64,000 nucleotides of DNA from Streptomyces sp. NBC_01723 (GCF_036246005.1 NZ_CP109171.1:930001-994000), one strand, 5' to 3'; counted from the first letter of the stretch, positions 26,003-33,170 are shown. Notes: generated from the letters alone by a model not told the origin. A program made the numbers and translations.

Positions 26003-26150
26003 CCCGGCGGTGCACCGGGGCCGGGTGACGCGGACCTGTGACCGCGCCGTCGGCCGGCCGTGCCCGGTGTTCGCCGCACGCAACCGTTGCCTGCGTCACT
26101 TTGCGCCTCGGCCCGTACTGCGGGCGGCGCCGCGCTCATAGGCTGCCCCC

Positions 26151-27086
26151 ATGATTCTCCCCGCGGCACTGCTGCTGCTCGGCGCCCTGACGGCCGTGCT
26201 CGCCCCGAGACTGCTCGCCCGGGCGGACTGGCCGGACCGCGAACCGGTGGTCGCCCTGTGGGTGTGGCAGTGCGTGGTGGCGGCCGTGCTGGTGTGCTGC
26301 GCGCTGTCGATGACGTTCAGCGCGGCGGCGGCCTGGCACGCGGTGGGCGGGCCCGTCTTCGCGACGGCGCCGGGCCCGGTGGTCGAGGCCTACGCGCTCG
26401 GCACGTCCGGCCTCTGGGCGGACACGACCGCCCTCACCCTGGCCTGTGCCGGGTTGTGGAGCGCCACGATGCTCGTCCGGGAGGTCGTACGGGCCCGTTC
26501 CCGGCGTCGGGTGCGCCGCTCGGAACTCCTGCACCGCGCCCCGTTGTTGCCCGGCGAGGCGCCAGGACCGGACCGCCTCGTCGTCCTGGAGGGCGAGCGG
26601 CCGGACGCCTGGTGGCTGCCCGGCACTCCCCCGCAGCTGGTCGTCACCACCGCCGCGCTGAGCCGCCTCAAGGGCCGTCAGCTGGACGCGGTCCTCGCCC
26701 ACGAGAAGGGGCACGCGCAGGCGCGGCACGACTGGCTGCTGCACTGCTCGGCCGCGCTGGCGGACGGGTTCCCGCAGGTTCCGGTCTTCGCCGCGTTCCG
26801 CGACGAGATGCACCGCCTGGTCGAACTCGCCGCGGACGACGTGGCGTCCCGCCGCTTCGGCCGCCTGACGACCGCGCTGGCGCTGGTCGAACTCAACGAG
26901 GACCGCGGCGTGTTCGGTCCGTGCCCGACCCCGCAGGCCCAGGTCCCGCAGCGGGTGCACCGGTTGCTCACCCCGCCCGACCGGCTCTCGGCGGCCCGGC
27001 GGCTGCGGCTGACGGCTGCGGCCGCGCTGGTGCCGGCGGTACCGGTACTCGTGGCGTTCGCGCCGGGGCTGCGGGCGCTGGGTTAG
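26151..27086 (+). CDS. M56 family membrane metallopeptidase
   Basis: A 311-residue integral membrane zinc peptidase of the BlaR1/MecR1 M56 type. Hydrophobic helices lie at about 2-20, 36-58, 85-108 and 285-309. The zinc motif HEKGH (in VLAHEKGHAQARHDW) and a downstream glutamate in LVELAADDVA are present. BlaI-type repressors are the usual partners elsewhere, but none is adjacent. It may process a membrane-associated regulator. Confidence 0.9.
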   Translation: MILPAALLLLGALTAVLAPRLLARADWPDREPVVALWVWQCVVAAVLVCCALSMTFSAAAAWHAVGGPVFATAPGPVVEAYALGTSGLWADTTALTLACAGLWSATMLVREVVRARSRRRVRRSELLHRAPLLPGEAPGPDRLVVLEGERPDAWWLPGTPPQLVVTTAALSRLKGRQLDAVLAHEKGHAQARHDWLLHCSAALADGFPQVPVFAAFRDEMHRLVELAADDVASRRFGRLTTALALVELNEDRGVFGPCPTPQAQVPQRVHRLLTPPDRLSAARRLRLTAAAALVPAVPVLVAFAPGLRALG

Positions 27087-27152
27087 CCGGCCCGCGGGCG
27101 CTCCCACCCCGGGAATTGGCCTCCGGGCCATCCGGTCGGCGAGTATCGCAGC

Positions 27153-27824
27153 ATGCAGACGCCGCCCGTCGACTCCCCGCCCACCCCACCGCGCCCCCGC
27201 ACGGCTCTCGGCCTCACCTGGACGCTGGCCGTGTGCTCGGCGCTGCTGCTCACGCTGGTGGCGGTCGAGTGGGGGCCGTTGATCCGCCTCGACGACGACA
27301 TCGCCACCACGACGCACCGCTGGGCCGTCGACGAACCCGACGTCACGCAGGCCATGCGGGTCCTCACCGACTGGGTGTGGGACACGTGGACGATGCGGCT
27401 CCTGTCCGCGGCGGTCGTGCTGTGGCTGTGGTTCCGGCGCGGGGACCGCTGGACGGCGGTCTGGCTGGGGGCCACCTGCCTGCTGGGCAGCCTTCTCCAA
27501 CAGGTCCTGAAAGCCGCGGTGGACCGCCCCCGCCCGGTCTGGCCCGACCCCGTCGACTCCGCCCACTACGCGGCCTTCCCGTCCGGCCACGCCATGACGG
27601 CGACCTTCGTGTGCGGCCTCCTGGTGTGGCTCGTCCACTACTACGGCGCCTCCCCCGCCCTGCGCCGCGCCGCCTGGGCCGTGGCGGCGATCTCCGTGGC
27701 GGGCGTCGGTGTGACCCGGGTATGGCTGGGCGTGCACTGGGCCACGGACGTGGCGGGCGGCTGGCTCCTGGGCGTCCTGGTGACGGCGCTCGCGGTCCTG
27801 GTGCACCGGCGCCGGCATCCCTGA
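27153..27824 (+). CDS. PAP2 family phosphatase
   Basis: A 223-residue membrane phosphatase with the three PAP2 motifs: KAAVDRPRP (KX6RP), FPSGHAM (PSGH) and TRVWLGVHWATDV (the SRX5HX3D type, with T in the first position). Six hydrophobic segments are visible. Members dephosphorylate phosphatidic acid or undecaprenyl pyrophosphate on the outer membrane face. It lies 66 bp after the M56 gene and 41 bp before the HAD gene, so a short operon is possible. Confidence 0.93.
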   Translation: MQTPPVDSPPTPPRPRTALGLTWTLAVCSALLLTLVAVEWGPLIRLDDDIATTTHRWAVDEPDVTQAMRVLTDWVWDTWTMRLLSAAVVLWLWFRRGDRWTAVWLGATCLLGSLLQQVLKAAVDRPRPVWPDPVDSAHYAAFPSGHAMTATFVCGLLVWLVHYYGASPALRRAAWAVAAISVAGVGVTRVWLGVHWATDVAGGWLLGVLVTALAVLVHRRRHP

Positions 27825-27865
27825 CTCCGGCACCTGGCCGCCGCCCCGCCTCGTAGGATCCGCCC

Positions 27866-28573
27866 ATGACCGCCGTGCTGTTCGACTTCTCCGGAACCCT
27901 GTTCCGCATCGAAGCGTCCGAGGACTGGCTGCGTGCCGTGCTCGACGGTGCCGGGGTTCCCCTGTCCGGTCCGGAATTGGCCGAGACGGCACGGGCGCTG
28001 GAGGCCGCGGGGGCGCTGCCCGGCGGCGCACCGCCGGTGCGGGTACCGGAGGAGCTGGCCGGGGTGTGGGAGACCCGCGACGAGAGCTCCGCGCTGCACC
28101 GGGCCGCCTACACCGGGCTGTCCCGGCGGGTGCCGCTGCCGGACCCCGGGCTGCACGACGCGCTGTACGAGCGCCACATGACGCCGGGCGCCTGGCGCCC
28201 CTACCCCGACGCCGCCGAGGTGCTGGAGACGCTGCGCGGTCAGGGCGTCGCCGTGGGCGTGGTCAGCAACATCGGCTGGGATCTGCGGCCCGTCTTCCGC
28301 GCACACGGCCTCGACCGGTACGTGGACGCGTACGTCCTGTCCTACGAGCACGGCATCCGCAAGCCCGACCCCCGGCTTTTCGCGCTTGCCTGCGAGGCGC
28401 TCGGCGCGGAGCCGGGGCGGACCCTGATGGTGGGCGACGACCGGCGGGCGGACGGCGGCGCCGCGGCCCTCGGCTGCGGAGTTCACTTCGTGGATCATCT
28501 GCCGGTGACCGAGCGCCCGGCCGGACTGCGACCGGTGCTCGACCTGGTGCGCCGAACGGGGCCGGGCACATAG
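27866..28573 (+). CDS. HAD family hydrolase
   Basis: A 235-residue HAD protein. Motif I is FDFSGTLF, in which the second catalytic Asp of DxD is replaced by Ser. Motif II is GVVSNIGWD, the lysine is in HGIRKPDPRLF and motif III is LMVGDDRRADGGAAA. The cap is of the C1 helical type (about 18-100). The Ser at the acid/base position is unusual for a phosphatase. The stop codon lies inside the first copy of the 66-bp direct repeat that bounds the accessory patch. Confidence 0.9.
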   Translation: MTAVLFDFSGTLFRIEASEDWLRAVLDGAGVPLSGPELAETARALEAAGALPGGAPPVRVPEELAGVWETRDESSALHRAAYTGLSRRVPLPDPGLHDALYERHMTPGAWRPYPDAAEVLETLRGQGVAVGVVSNIGWDLRPVFRAHGLDRYVDAYVLSYEHGIRKPDPRLFALACEALGAEPGRTLMVGDDRRADGGAAALGCGVHFVDHLPVTERPAGLRPVLDLVRRTGPGT

Positions 28574-28634
28574 CCCGAGGAACCCAGCGGGGCGGGTGCG
28601 TCCGTCCCGGACGATCTCCCGTGTCGCCCGGGAC
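28569..28634. repeat. 66-bp direct repeat, left copy
   Basis: This sequence recurs at 33105-33170 in the same orientation with 62 of 66 positions identical. The left copy starts at the HAD stop codon. It contains the small inverted repeat GTCCG-TCC-CGGAC. The two copies bracket about 4.5 kb of accessory DNA. Confidence 0.9.
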
Positions 28635-28669
28635 ACTGTTGGGGGTGCCCTGTCGACCTGCCGTGTTTG

Positions 28670-28900
28670 CGGCGGCCCGGCCCCATCGACTCCGCGAGCA
28701 CCGTAGCCGCGCCCGCAGTAAGCCGGTCGGCCGCGTACCGGTCCCGGGATCGCGGCTTCAGCTGCGCCTGCCGCTGCCGCACCTGCCCGTCGAGGTCGGC
28801 GAGGGTCCCGGCGCCCGCGCCGCACAGCTGGGGGCCGCCGACACGTTCCAAGCCGCAGTCACCGAGCACGTTCACCGCGTAAGGCAAGCCTCGCGTCGAC
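28670..28900 (-). pseudogene. Possible decayed coding remnant
   Basis: On the minus strand a stretch reads as DLDGQVRQRQAQLKPRSRD and onward to TAGAATVLAESMG with G/C mostly in third positions, as in real genes here. There is no acceptable start, and the frame continues into the direct repeat and the HAD gene. I do not recognise the family. It is best treated as a remnant of a lost gene, limits approximate. Confidence 0.3.
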
Positions 28901-28930
28901 GTCGAGAGGGCCGCAAAGAGGGTCGTCCGG

Positions 28931-28992
28931 CACCCGGAGCTTGCCGGGTGAGGCCGCCCCCGGTGGTGATTCCGCCGGAGCACCGGGGGCGG
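28931..28992. terminator. Two tandem hairpins
   Basis: CACCCGG-N6-CCGGGTG (28931-28950) is followed at once by a perfect 12-bp stem CCGCCCCCGGTG / CACCGGGGGCGG (28954-28992) with a 15-nt loop. It is probably a terminator left at the edge of the accessory patch and could work in either direction. Confidence 0.55.
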
Positions 28993-29453
28993 CGAGGGTC
29001 CCGAGGATGAGCCCTCACCCGCCCCTTCCCGTCGCACCCTCCCAATGGATGCACCCCAGGCAGCGGCAGACCCCGCCTGCGTGACCAGACGGGGCCTTCA
29101 GCCACAACAAACCCGACTTGCTCGTCGGATCGATAGGACGAGTCTACGAGGGGCCACTGACAGTGCCGGGGCGTCGCGTCGGCGAGCAGCCCATCGCCAT
29201 CTGCAACCGACGGGAACTCGATTCAGGCAACGCGTTGGACGGCTCTCCCCCGCGGGGCCACGCTGATCGCTCATGGGGGAAGAATCATCGGATCGCTCAG
29301 GCCAACGCGTCCCGGCAAGGTGGCTGCTCATTGAACGCAACAGCGCGTTCGACAAGGTTTTCCGGGTCTTCGTCACCTTCTGGGATTCCTCTTCACCGTG
29401 GGCCCTGGGGGAGGTCTTCTGCGGCTCTTCGGCATCCGCCCCGCCACCGCCCC
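28993..29453. other. Non-coding or decayed DNA
   Basis: No supported gene was found. Small open frames exist on both strands (for example a 77-codon plus-strand frame at 29273-29506 starting MGEESSDRSGQRVPARW) but they lack a good ribosome binding site and show mixed third-position composition. Base composition is less GC-rich than the core chromosome. Confidence 0.5.
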
Positions 29454-29663
29454 CTACGACGGTGCTGCAGCTTCCGTCAGCACGGCTCCCGTCTCCTCGT
29501 CCATGAGCGTGACCCGGGCGCCGGGCCGTGTCCCGTGCCGGCCGATCCAGGCGGTGAACTTGCCGCGAACCACCGTCTCGCTCCCCCACCAGCCGTGCAG
29601 CACCTCCCTGCCATCGGCGACCACGGTCAGGTGGAAGCGGCCGGCGGTCATGCCCGCCATCAT
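29454..29663 (-). CDS. 69-residue hypothetical protein coupled to LexA-like regulator
   Basis: A small soluble protein. The core, MTAGRFHLTVVADGREVLHG and on through WWGSETVVRGKFTAWIG to ARVTLMDEETGAVL, resembles short proteins that I recall next to LexA-like mini-regulators in many Streptomyces accessory regions; function unknown. The ATG at 29663 overlaps the stop of the upstream regulator (ATGA), supporting coupling; an internal ATG at 29651 is an alternative. The beta-rich pattern with conserved W, R and D/E residues suggests a small folded domain. Confidence 0.7.
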   Translation of the reverse strand: MMAGMTAGRFHLTVVADGREVLHGWWGSETVVRGKFTAWIGRHGTRPGARVTLMDEETGAVLTEAAAPS

Positions 29664-29881
29664 GCGAGTCGGATTCCACGCGGCTGGTGCGGCTCGCGGG
29701 CGATGGCGCCCTTCGCTTCCAGCTCGCGCAGCTGATAGTGCACTGATGACGGCCGCAGATCCACCGTGGAGGCGATCTCGGCGACGGTGGGGGCCTCGCC
29801 CTGCTCGGTGATGGCCGCGCGGATGGCGCCGAGGATCCGCTCCTGGGTGTCGGTGAGGTACTCGACCTTGCGTCTGACCAT
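29660..29881 (-). CDS. LexA-like winged-helix DNA-binding mini-regulator
   Basis: A 73-residue protein matching only the N-terminal DNA-binding domain of LexA: LTDTQERILGAIRAAI, PTVAEIASTVDLRPSSVHYQ and LRELEAKGAIAREP. The S24 autopeptidase domain is absent, so it cannot self-cleave on RecA activation. The ATG at 29881 is preferred over the longer upstream frame. It is first in a two-gene operon with the 69-residue protein and divergent from a 50-residue ORF, with an AT-rich 45-bp gap between the starts. It is probably a local autoregulator. Confidence 0.82.
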   Translation of the reverse strand: MVRRKVEYLTDTQERILGAIRAAITEQGEAPTVAEIASTVDLRPSSVHYQLRELEAKGAIAREPHQPRGIRLA

Positions 29882-29891
29882 GACCCCAGTA

Positions 29892-29918
29892 GAAATCTTG
29901 TTCGAATTTTGGTGCAAG
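29892..29918. promoter_or_regulatory. AT-rich divergent promoter/operator
   Basis: A 27-bp AT-rich stretch between the divergent LexA-like gene and the 50-residue ORF. It contains the palindrome TTCGAA (29901-29906) and short flanking CTTG (29897-29900) and CAAG (29915-29918) arms. It is the likely binding site of the LexA-like protein. Confidence 0.45.
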
Positions 29919-29926
29919 CTGGAGGC

Positions 29927-30079
29927 GTGACCGACCTCCCGCCCGACCTGCCGCGACTCCGCACCCTGGAGACCTGGCTCGCCTACACCCTCGACGAGGT
30001 GCGGGCCGCCATCACCGAAGGCGTCAGACCCTGCGACGTGTGCCGGCCCGACAGCGCCCTTGGATTTCTGGACAGCTAG
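29927..30079 (+). CDS. 50-residue ORF, internally shortened family member
   Basis: From the GTG at 29927 it reads MTDLPPDLPRLRTLETWLAY, then TLDEVRAAITEGVRPCDVC, then RPDSALGFLDS. I recall Streptomyces proteins of about 110 residues with the same opening (DLPRLRTLETWLxxxLxxVR) and the same ending (EGVxxCxxCRPDTxLG). Here the middle is missing without loss of frame. The CxxC pair and the RPD motif remain. GGAGG lies only one base before the GTG, so the in-frame GTG at 29912 or a leaderless start is possible. It is divergent from the LexA-like mini-regulator. Confidence 0.6.
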   Translation: MTDLPPDLPRLRTLETWLAYTLDEVRAAITEGVRPCDVCRPDSALGFLDS

Positions 30080-30165
30080 GAAGCGCGCTGCGGGATGCAG
30101 CCCGTGGCCCCTGGGTACGACTGCTGACCCAGACACAGCTTACGGCCGAGGGGGACGCAGCAGAC

Positions 30166-30594
30166 GTGAACGGGACCGCAGTCGTCATATCCGGGATCGC
30201 CCTGGTGATCAGCCTCTGCTCGCTGTACCGGTCGGTCCGCAACGACCGCCGGGACATCACCTTGCGGCTCCACGAATCACTGATCGACCCGAAGCTCCAG
30301 ACTGGGCGAAAGGTGCTGCACGAGATGCAGGACGTGGAAAGCCTGACCCCAGAGCAGTACGAGCTTGCGAACCGAGCCCTGGCCGGCCTCGACATTGCCG
30401 GCTTCTACTGCGCCAAAAGGTACGTGAGCGAGAAGGACTTCCTCGATCTCTGGGCTCCAGCGCTGGTCACGCTGGGTCGGTCCGCGGCCCCGTTCCTGGC
30501 CTACCGTGACGCCCAGCGGCCGAAGCCAGTGTGGCCGTACTACCGGCGTCTGACCCGGAAGGCTGAAGAGCAGCTCCGCAGGGGGAGCAGGTAG
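30166..30594 (+). CDS. Membrane-anchored hypothetical protein
   Basis: A 142-residue protein with one N-terminal transmembrane helix (VVISGIALVISLCSLY, about 5-22) and a cytoplasmic helical domain of about 120 residues rich in charged residues (RSVRNDRRDITLRLHESL and so on). The architecture resembles DUF4760-type membrane-anchored proteins, but I cannot assign it firmly. The GTG at 30166 follows a GAGGGGGA site. Codon use shows more A/T in third positions than core genes, consistent with acquired DNA. Confidence 0.6.
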   Translation: MNGTAVVISGIALVISLCSLYRSVRNDRRDITLRLHESLIDPKLQTGRKVLHEMQDVESLTPEQYELANRALAGLDIAGFYCAKRYVSEKDFLDLWAPALVTLGRSAAPFLAYRDAQRPKPVWPYYRRLTRKAEEQLRRGSR

Positions 30595-30681
30595 GGCGTG
30601 TTGCCGGAAGTGCCGAACGTGCAGCTCAACGATGTCTGATTGCCGCCAGCAAGGTCCTGCTGCGGCCCTCATGCTGGCGGC

Positions 30682-31131
30682 ATGACGATGTCATCCATTA
30701 CGGAGTCAGCAACAGTTCTCACCGGCATGTATGCGGCTGAGGCGGAGTACCTGGCGGCGGGAGGCCCTGGCGAGGCTTCGTTCGACCTCCTCGCCCCCTT
30801 CTTCGCGCCGGATGTCGAGTTGCATCAAGCAGATGCCCTGCCATACGGAGGCACTTGGCGTGGGCACAACGGCATGACGCAGTTTTTCCTCATGATGGGA
30901 GAGGTGTGGGAGTCGTTCGAGATGGTGGAACAGGAGTTCCTGGCCACCGGTGAGACTGCGGTCGTGCTCACACAGGTCCGTGCTCGCGCTCGCGCGACCG
31001 GCCGTGAACTCAACTTCCCCATTCTGCAAGCGATCACGGTCAAGGACGGGCGGATCACCGAGGTCCGTCCGTTCTACTTGGACACGCGGGCCATCGCCGA
31101 TGCCTGCGCCGCGCCGACACCGACAGACTGA
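30682..31131 (+). CDS. NTF2-like / SnoaL-like protein
   Basis: A 149-residue nuclear-transport-factor-2-like protein. The pattern LLAPFFAPDVELHQADALPY, then GTWRGHNGMTQFFLMMGEVW and the closing DGRITEVRPFYLDTRAI is the cone-shaped alpha+beta barrel used by SnoaL cyclases, limonene-epoxide hydrolase and ketosteroid isomerase. Members act as small-molecule isomerases or hydrolases, or just bind ligands. ATG 30682 or 30688 are both possible. Third codon positions are less GC-biased than in the flanks. Confidence 0.85.
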   Translation: MTMSSITESATVLTGMYAAEAEYLAAGGPGEASFDLLAPFFAPDVELHQADALPYGGTWRGHNGMTQFFLMMGEVWESFEMVEQEFLATGETAVVLTQVRARARATGRELNFPILQAITVKDGRITEVRPFYLDTRAIADACAAPTPTD

Positions 31132-31245
31132 GGTCGACGGCAAAACCCACTGTCACAGCCACTCGTTGAGGACTGCCGAAGCCCTGTGAGACCGGGCGCA
31201 CGCCTTGGGCGATTTGGTTGAGGACGATGTCTCGCTCGATCATGA

Positions 31246-31902
31246 TCAACTCGCGCAGTCCGGCGAGACGAAGGCCTCAGCGGTCTCGTCGACGAGAACG
31301 CAGAGTTGCTGCACGGTCTGCCGGCAGTGTTGCGGGTCAGGGGCCGCAACGGCCCGGACTTCGAGCCATCGGTCCCACGGACCGTCCGGGCCGAGGAACC
31401 GTGTTGTGTACTCGGAGCCGAGAATCCCATCGAGGTACAGGAGCGTCCCGAGGACGACTGCCTGGTCGTAGTCGAGGTCGGGACGCAACAAGTAGTGATC
31501 AAGGTATGCGCTGAGCAGTTCGGCATCCGCCGCACTGCCGAACTTCGCAAGGACGACGCAGTACGCCGCGCCCGCATACGGCCCCTCGCTGGCCAGTAGG
31601 AGCCGACCGATGAGGTCGCGGAACTCGGTCCTGTGGGCCACAGCCACCAGCCATGCGGCAGTCTTGCGCTCGCGCCATCCGCCCTCGAAGAGGATGCTGA
31701 GCTCCGCCGGAGTGATCTCGTAGGCAGCCTGAGCCAGATCCCGCACAAAAGCGGATCGCTCGACAGGGTTCAGCCGCAGAAGGCCCCCGCCCAACCGAAG
31801 GTATCGACGATCAGGCGTGACGAACCGCCGAACCTGCTCCTGCAACTCGGGATCGTTCTGGACGTGACGCATAGCCGCATCCTGGCCCGGGAGAGTACGC
31901 AT
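31246..31902 (-). CDS. DUF6000 family protein
   Basis: A 218-residue protein that I recognise as DUF6000 of Streptomyces, from RRFVTPDRRYLRLGGGLLRL, WRERKTAAWLVAVAHRTEFR, AYCVVLAKFGSAADAELL and DHYLLRPDLDYDQAVVLGTL. The repeat-like alpha-helical content suggests a HEAT-like or immunity-protein-type scaffold. DUF6000 genes are often scattered in accessory DNA and several similar families are immunity proteins, but no toxin is visible next to it here. An internal ATG at 31872 is an alternative start. Confidence 0.75.
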   Translation of the reverse strand: MRTLPGQDAAMRHVQNDPELQEQVRRFVTPDRRYLRLGGGLLRLNPVERSAFVRDLAQAAYEITPAELSILFEGGWRERKTAAWLVAVAHRTEFRDLIGRLLLASEGPYAGAAYCVVLAKFGSAADAELLSAYLDHYLLRPDLDYDQAVVLGTLLYLDGILGSEYTTRFLGPDGPWDRWLEVRAVAAPDPQHCRQTVQQLCVLVDETAEAFVSPDCAS

Positions 31903-32046
31903 GCACCACAGGTTTGCCGACCGCCTCGACGGACCGTCGTTGCTGGTTCCGAAAAGTGACTACACCGAAGGAGATGCATCGATACGGAATGAATAGGACG
32001 TAGCGGACGTGGAACTCCGACCCCAACCCCACAGAGAGGACCCGCC

Positions 32047-32295
32047 GTGATCATCAAGAAGATGCACGACATCGGCATCAGAAGCGAACACGCCTACCTC
32101 GCCGGCATCGCCTCCATCGGCCTCAGCGTCGCCTCCTGGATCGGCAGCCTCAAAGCCGAAGCCGCCGGCATCGAACGCGCCGACCGATGGGGCATCTTCG
32201 TAGGCGAATGGGCGCCCACCTTCATCGGCATCGGCATCGCCCTCTCCCACTACGAACAACACGACGGCAGCCTCGCCCACATCCACGAGAGCTGA
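32047..32295 (+). CDS. Small two-helix membrane protein
   Basis: An 82-residue protein: a short N-terminal amphipathic part (MIIKKMHDIGIRSEHAYLAG), a first membrane helix about 18-34, a loop KAEAAGIERADRWG and a second helix about 49-66. I recall closely similar short proteins in many Streptomyces, function unknown. It starts with an ATG preceded by CCCGCCGTG in a region with little ribosome-binding-site signal (AGAGAGGACC, 9 bases upstream). It lies inside the repeat-bounded patch. Confidence 0.65.
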   Translation: MIIKKMHDIGIRSEHAYLAGIASIGLSVASWIGSLKAEAAGIERADRWGIFVGEWAPTFIGIGIALSHYEQHDGSLAHIHES

Positions 32296-32340
32296 GCACC
32301 GACGCACCGCGGCAGCAGAAGGCCGGGGGCCACCGACATC

Positions 32341-32637
32341 GACGAGGACCGCGCTCACGCCGCGGTTCTTGATCTCGGTGAGGATGTGCAGCCAGTGCTT
32401 GGCGCCCTCGCACCCGTCGCCGGCCCACAAGCCCAGGATCTCCCGCCGGCCCTCGGTGGTGACGGCCGAGGCCTAATAGATCGGCCGGGTGGCGATCGCA
32501 CCGTTGCGGTTCTTCTCGTGGATGGCGTCGATGAAGGCCACCGGATAAACGGTGCCGAGGGGCCTGCTCCGCCATTCGGCCATGCCCTCGGGCACGTTGT
32601 CGGTGACGGTGGAGCTGGTCTGGCGGGAGACTTCGGC
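32341..32637 (-). pseudogene. IS256/mutator transposase fragment with in-frame stop
   Basis: The minus strand encodes EVSRQTSSTVTDNVPEGMAE, then WRSRPLGTVYPVAFIDAIHE with KNRNGAIATRPIY, then a TAG at 32473-32475, then GRREILGLWAGDGCEGAKHW and LHILTEIKNRGVSAVLV. This is the DDE core of an IS256-family (mutator-type) transposase. Both ends are missing, leaving about 100 codons of some 400. It is inactive. Its right edge abuts the tail of an SDR gene on the other strand, so the element or a later deletion removed that gene's body. Confidence 0.85.
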
Positions 32638-32718
32638 GCCCTGTGGCTGTGCAGTCCCGGCGCCAGCTTCGTGATCGGCGTCGCCCTGCCCGTCGACGGC
32701 GGCTGCACCACCCGCTGA
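32638..32718 (+). pseudogene. 3' remnant of an SDR oxidoreductase gene
   Basis: The plus strand reads ALWLCSPGASFVIGVALPVD followed by GGCTTR and a TGA at 32716-32718. This is the standard C terminus of classical short-chain dehydrogenases (SP..SFV.G..L.VDGG). Upstream sequence is the transposase fragment on the other strand, so the first nine tenths of the gene are gone. Two tandem hairpins directly after the stop are its likely old terminator. Confidence 0.75.
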
Positions 32719-32753
32719 CCCCGGCCCCGAACCGGGGCACCCGGCCGGGGTGC
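32719..32753 (+). terminator. Tandem hairpins after SDR remnant
   Basis: CCCCGG-N7-CCGGGG (32719-32737) is followed by GCACCC-N5-GGGTGC (32737-32753), starting immediately after the stop codon of the SDR remnant. Confidence 0.55.
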
Positions 32754-32801
32754 GGCACGCACGCACCACCGCACCCCGGCGCCGGGCCACACGACACGGC
32801 A

Positions 32802-33107
32802 TCAGACCGTTCGCGGAGGCTCGGCCCCGACCGGCGCGCCCGGGTCGGCCTGGCCACGGCTGAGGAGGCCGAGTCCGGCGAGGACGACCGCGCTGAGGGC
32901 GCCGATCCTGTCCGTGGACAGGTCCAGCCCCGTAGGCGGCGAGCAGCGCGGCGACCGGTCGGGTGACGGCGGCGGCGAACACCGCGGAGATGATGGCGAC
33001 GATCGCGCCCGCCCGTCCCGCGGACAAGCCGAGCCGAACGTGACGAGCAGTCCGAGGCCGGCGGTCACACCGGCGATGATGACGGCGGGCTCTCCGCCGG
33101 CGATCAT
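32802..33107 (-). pseudogene. Holin-like small membrane protein gene, frameshifted
   Basis: From ATG 33107 the frame gives MIAGGEPAVIIAGVTAGLGL plus LVTFG. The meaning then continues in a second frame as LSAGRAGAIVAIISAVFAAA with VTRPVAALLAAYG, and returns to the first frame for LDLSTDRIGALSAVVLAGLG with LLSRGQ. Joined, this is the phage-type two-helix membrane protein (EPAVIIA..AGAIVA...VTRPVA...VGAVNAVVLA..TRGQ pattern) that I recall from actinobacterial genomes, where it resembles holins. Two compensating indels, near 33030-33040 and near 32930, break it. Its start codon lies at the edge of the right 66-bp repeat. Confidence 0.65.
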
Positions 33108-33170
33108 AGCCCGAGGCAACCAGCGAGGCGGGTGCGTCCGTCCCGGACGATCCCCCGTGTCGCCCGGGAC
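33105..33170. repeat. 66-bp direct repeat, right copy
   Basis: Matches 28569-28634 at 62 of 66 positions, same orientation. Read on the minus strand it ends at the ATG of the holin-like pseudogene, so here it occupies that gene's 5' flank. Confidence 0.9.

Noticed and set aside
29273..29506. A 77-codon plus-strand ORF
   Set aside because: Its second half is the antisense of the 69-residue gene; no ribosome binding site, mixed codon positions, no family.
29454..29881. Toxin-antitoxin pair
   Set aside because: Size and coupling fit, but the 69-residue protein matches no toxin fold that I know and the regulator is LexA-like, so the label is not supported.
28569..33170. Complete integrative element with att sites
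   Set aside because: No integrase, no tRNA and no replication or transfer genes. Repeats differ at 4 positions, so only the weaker claim of a repeat-bounded patch is kept.
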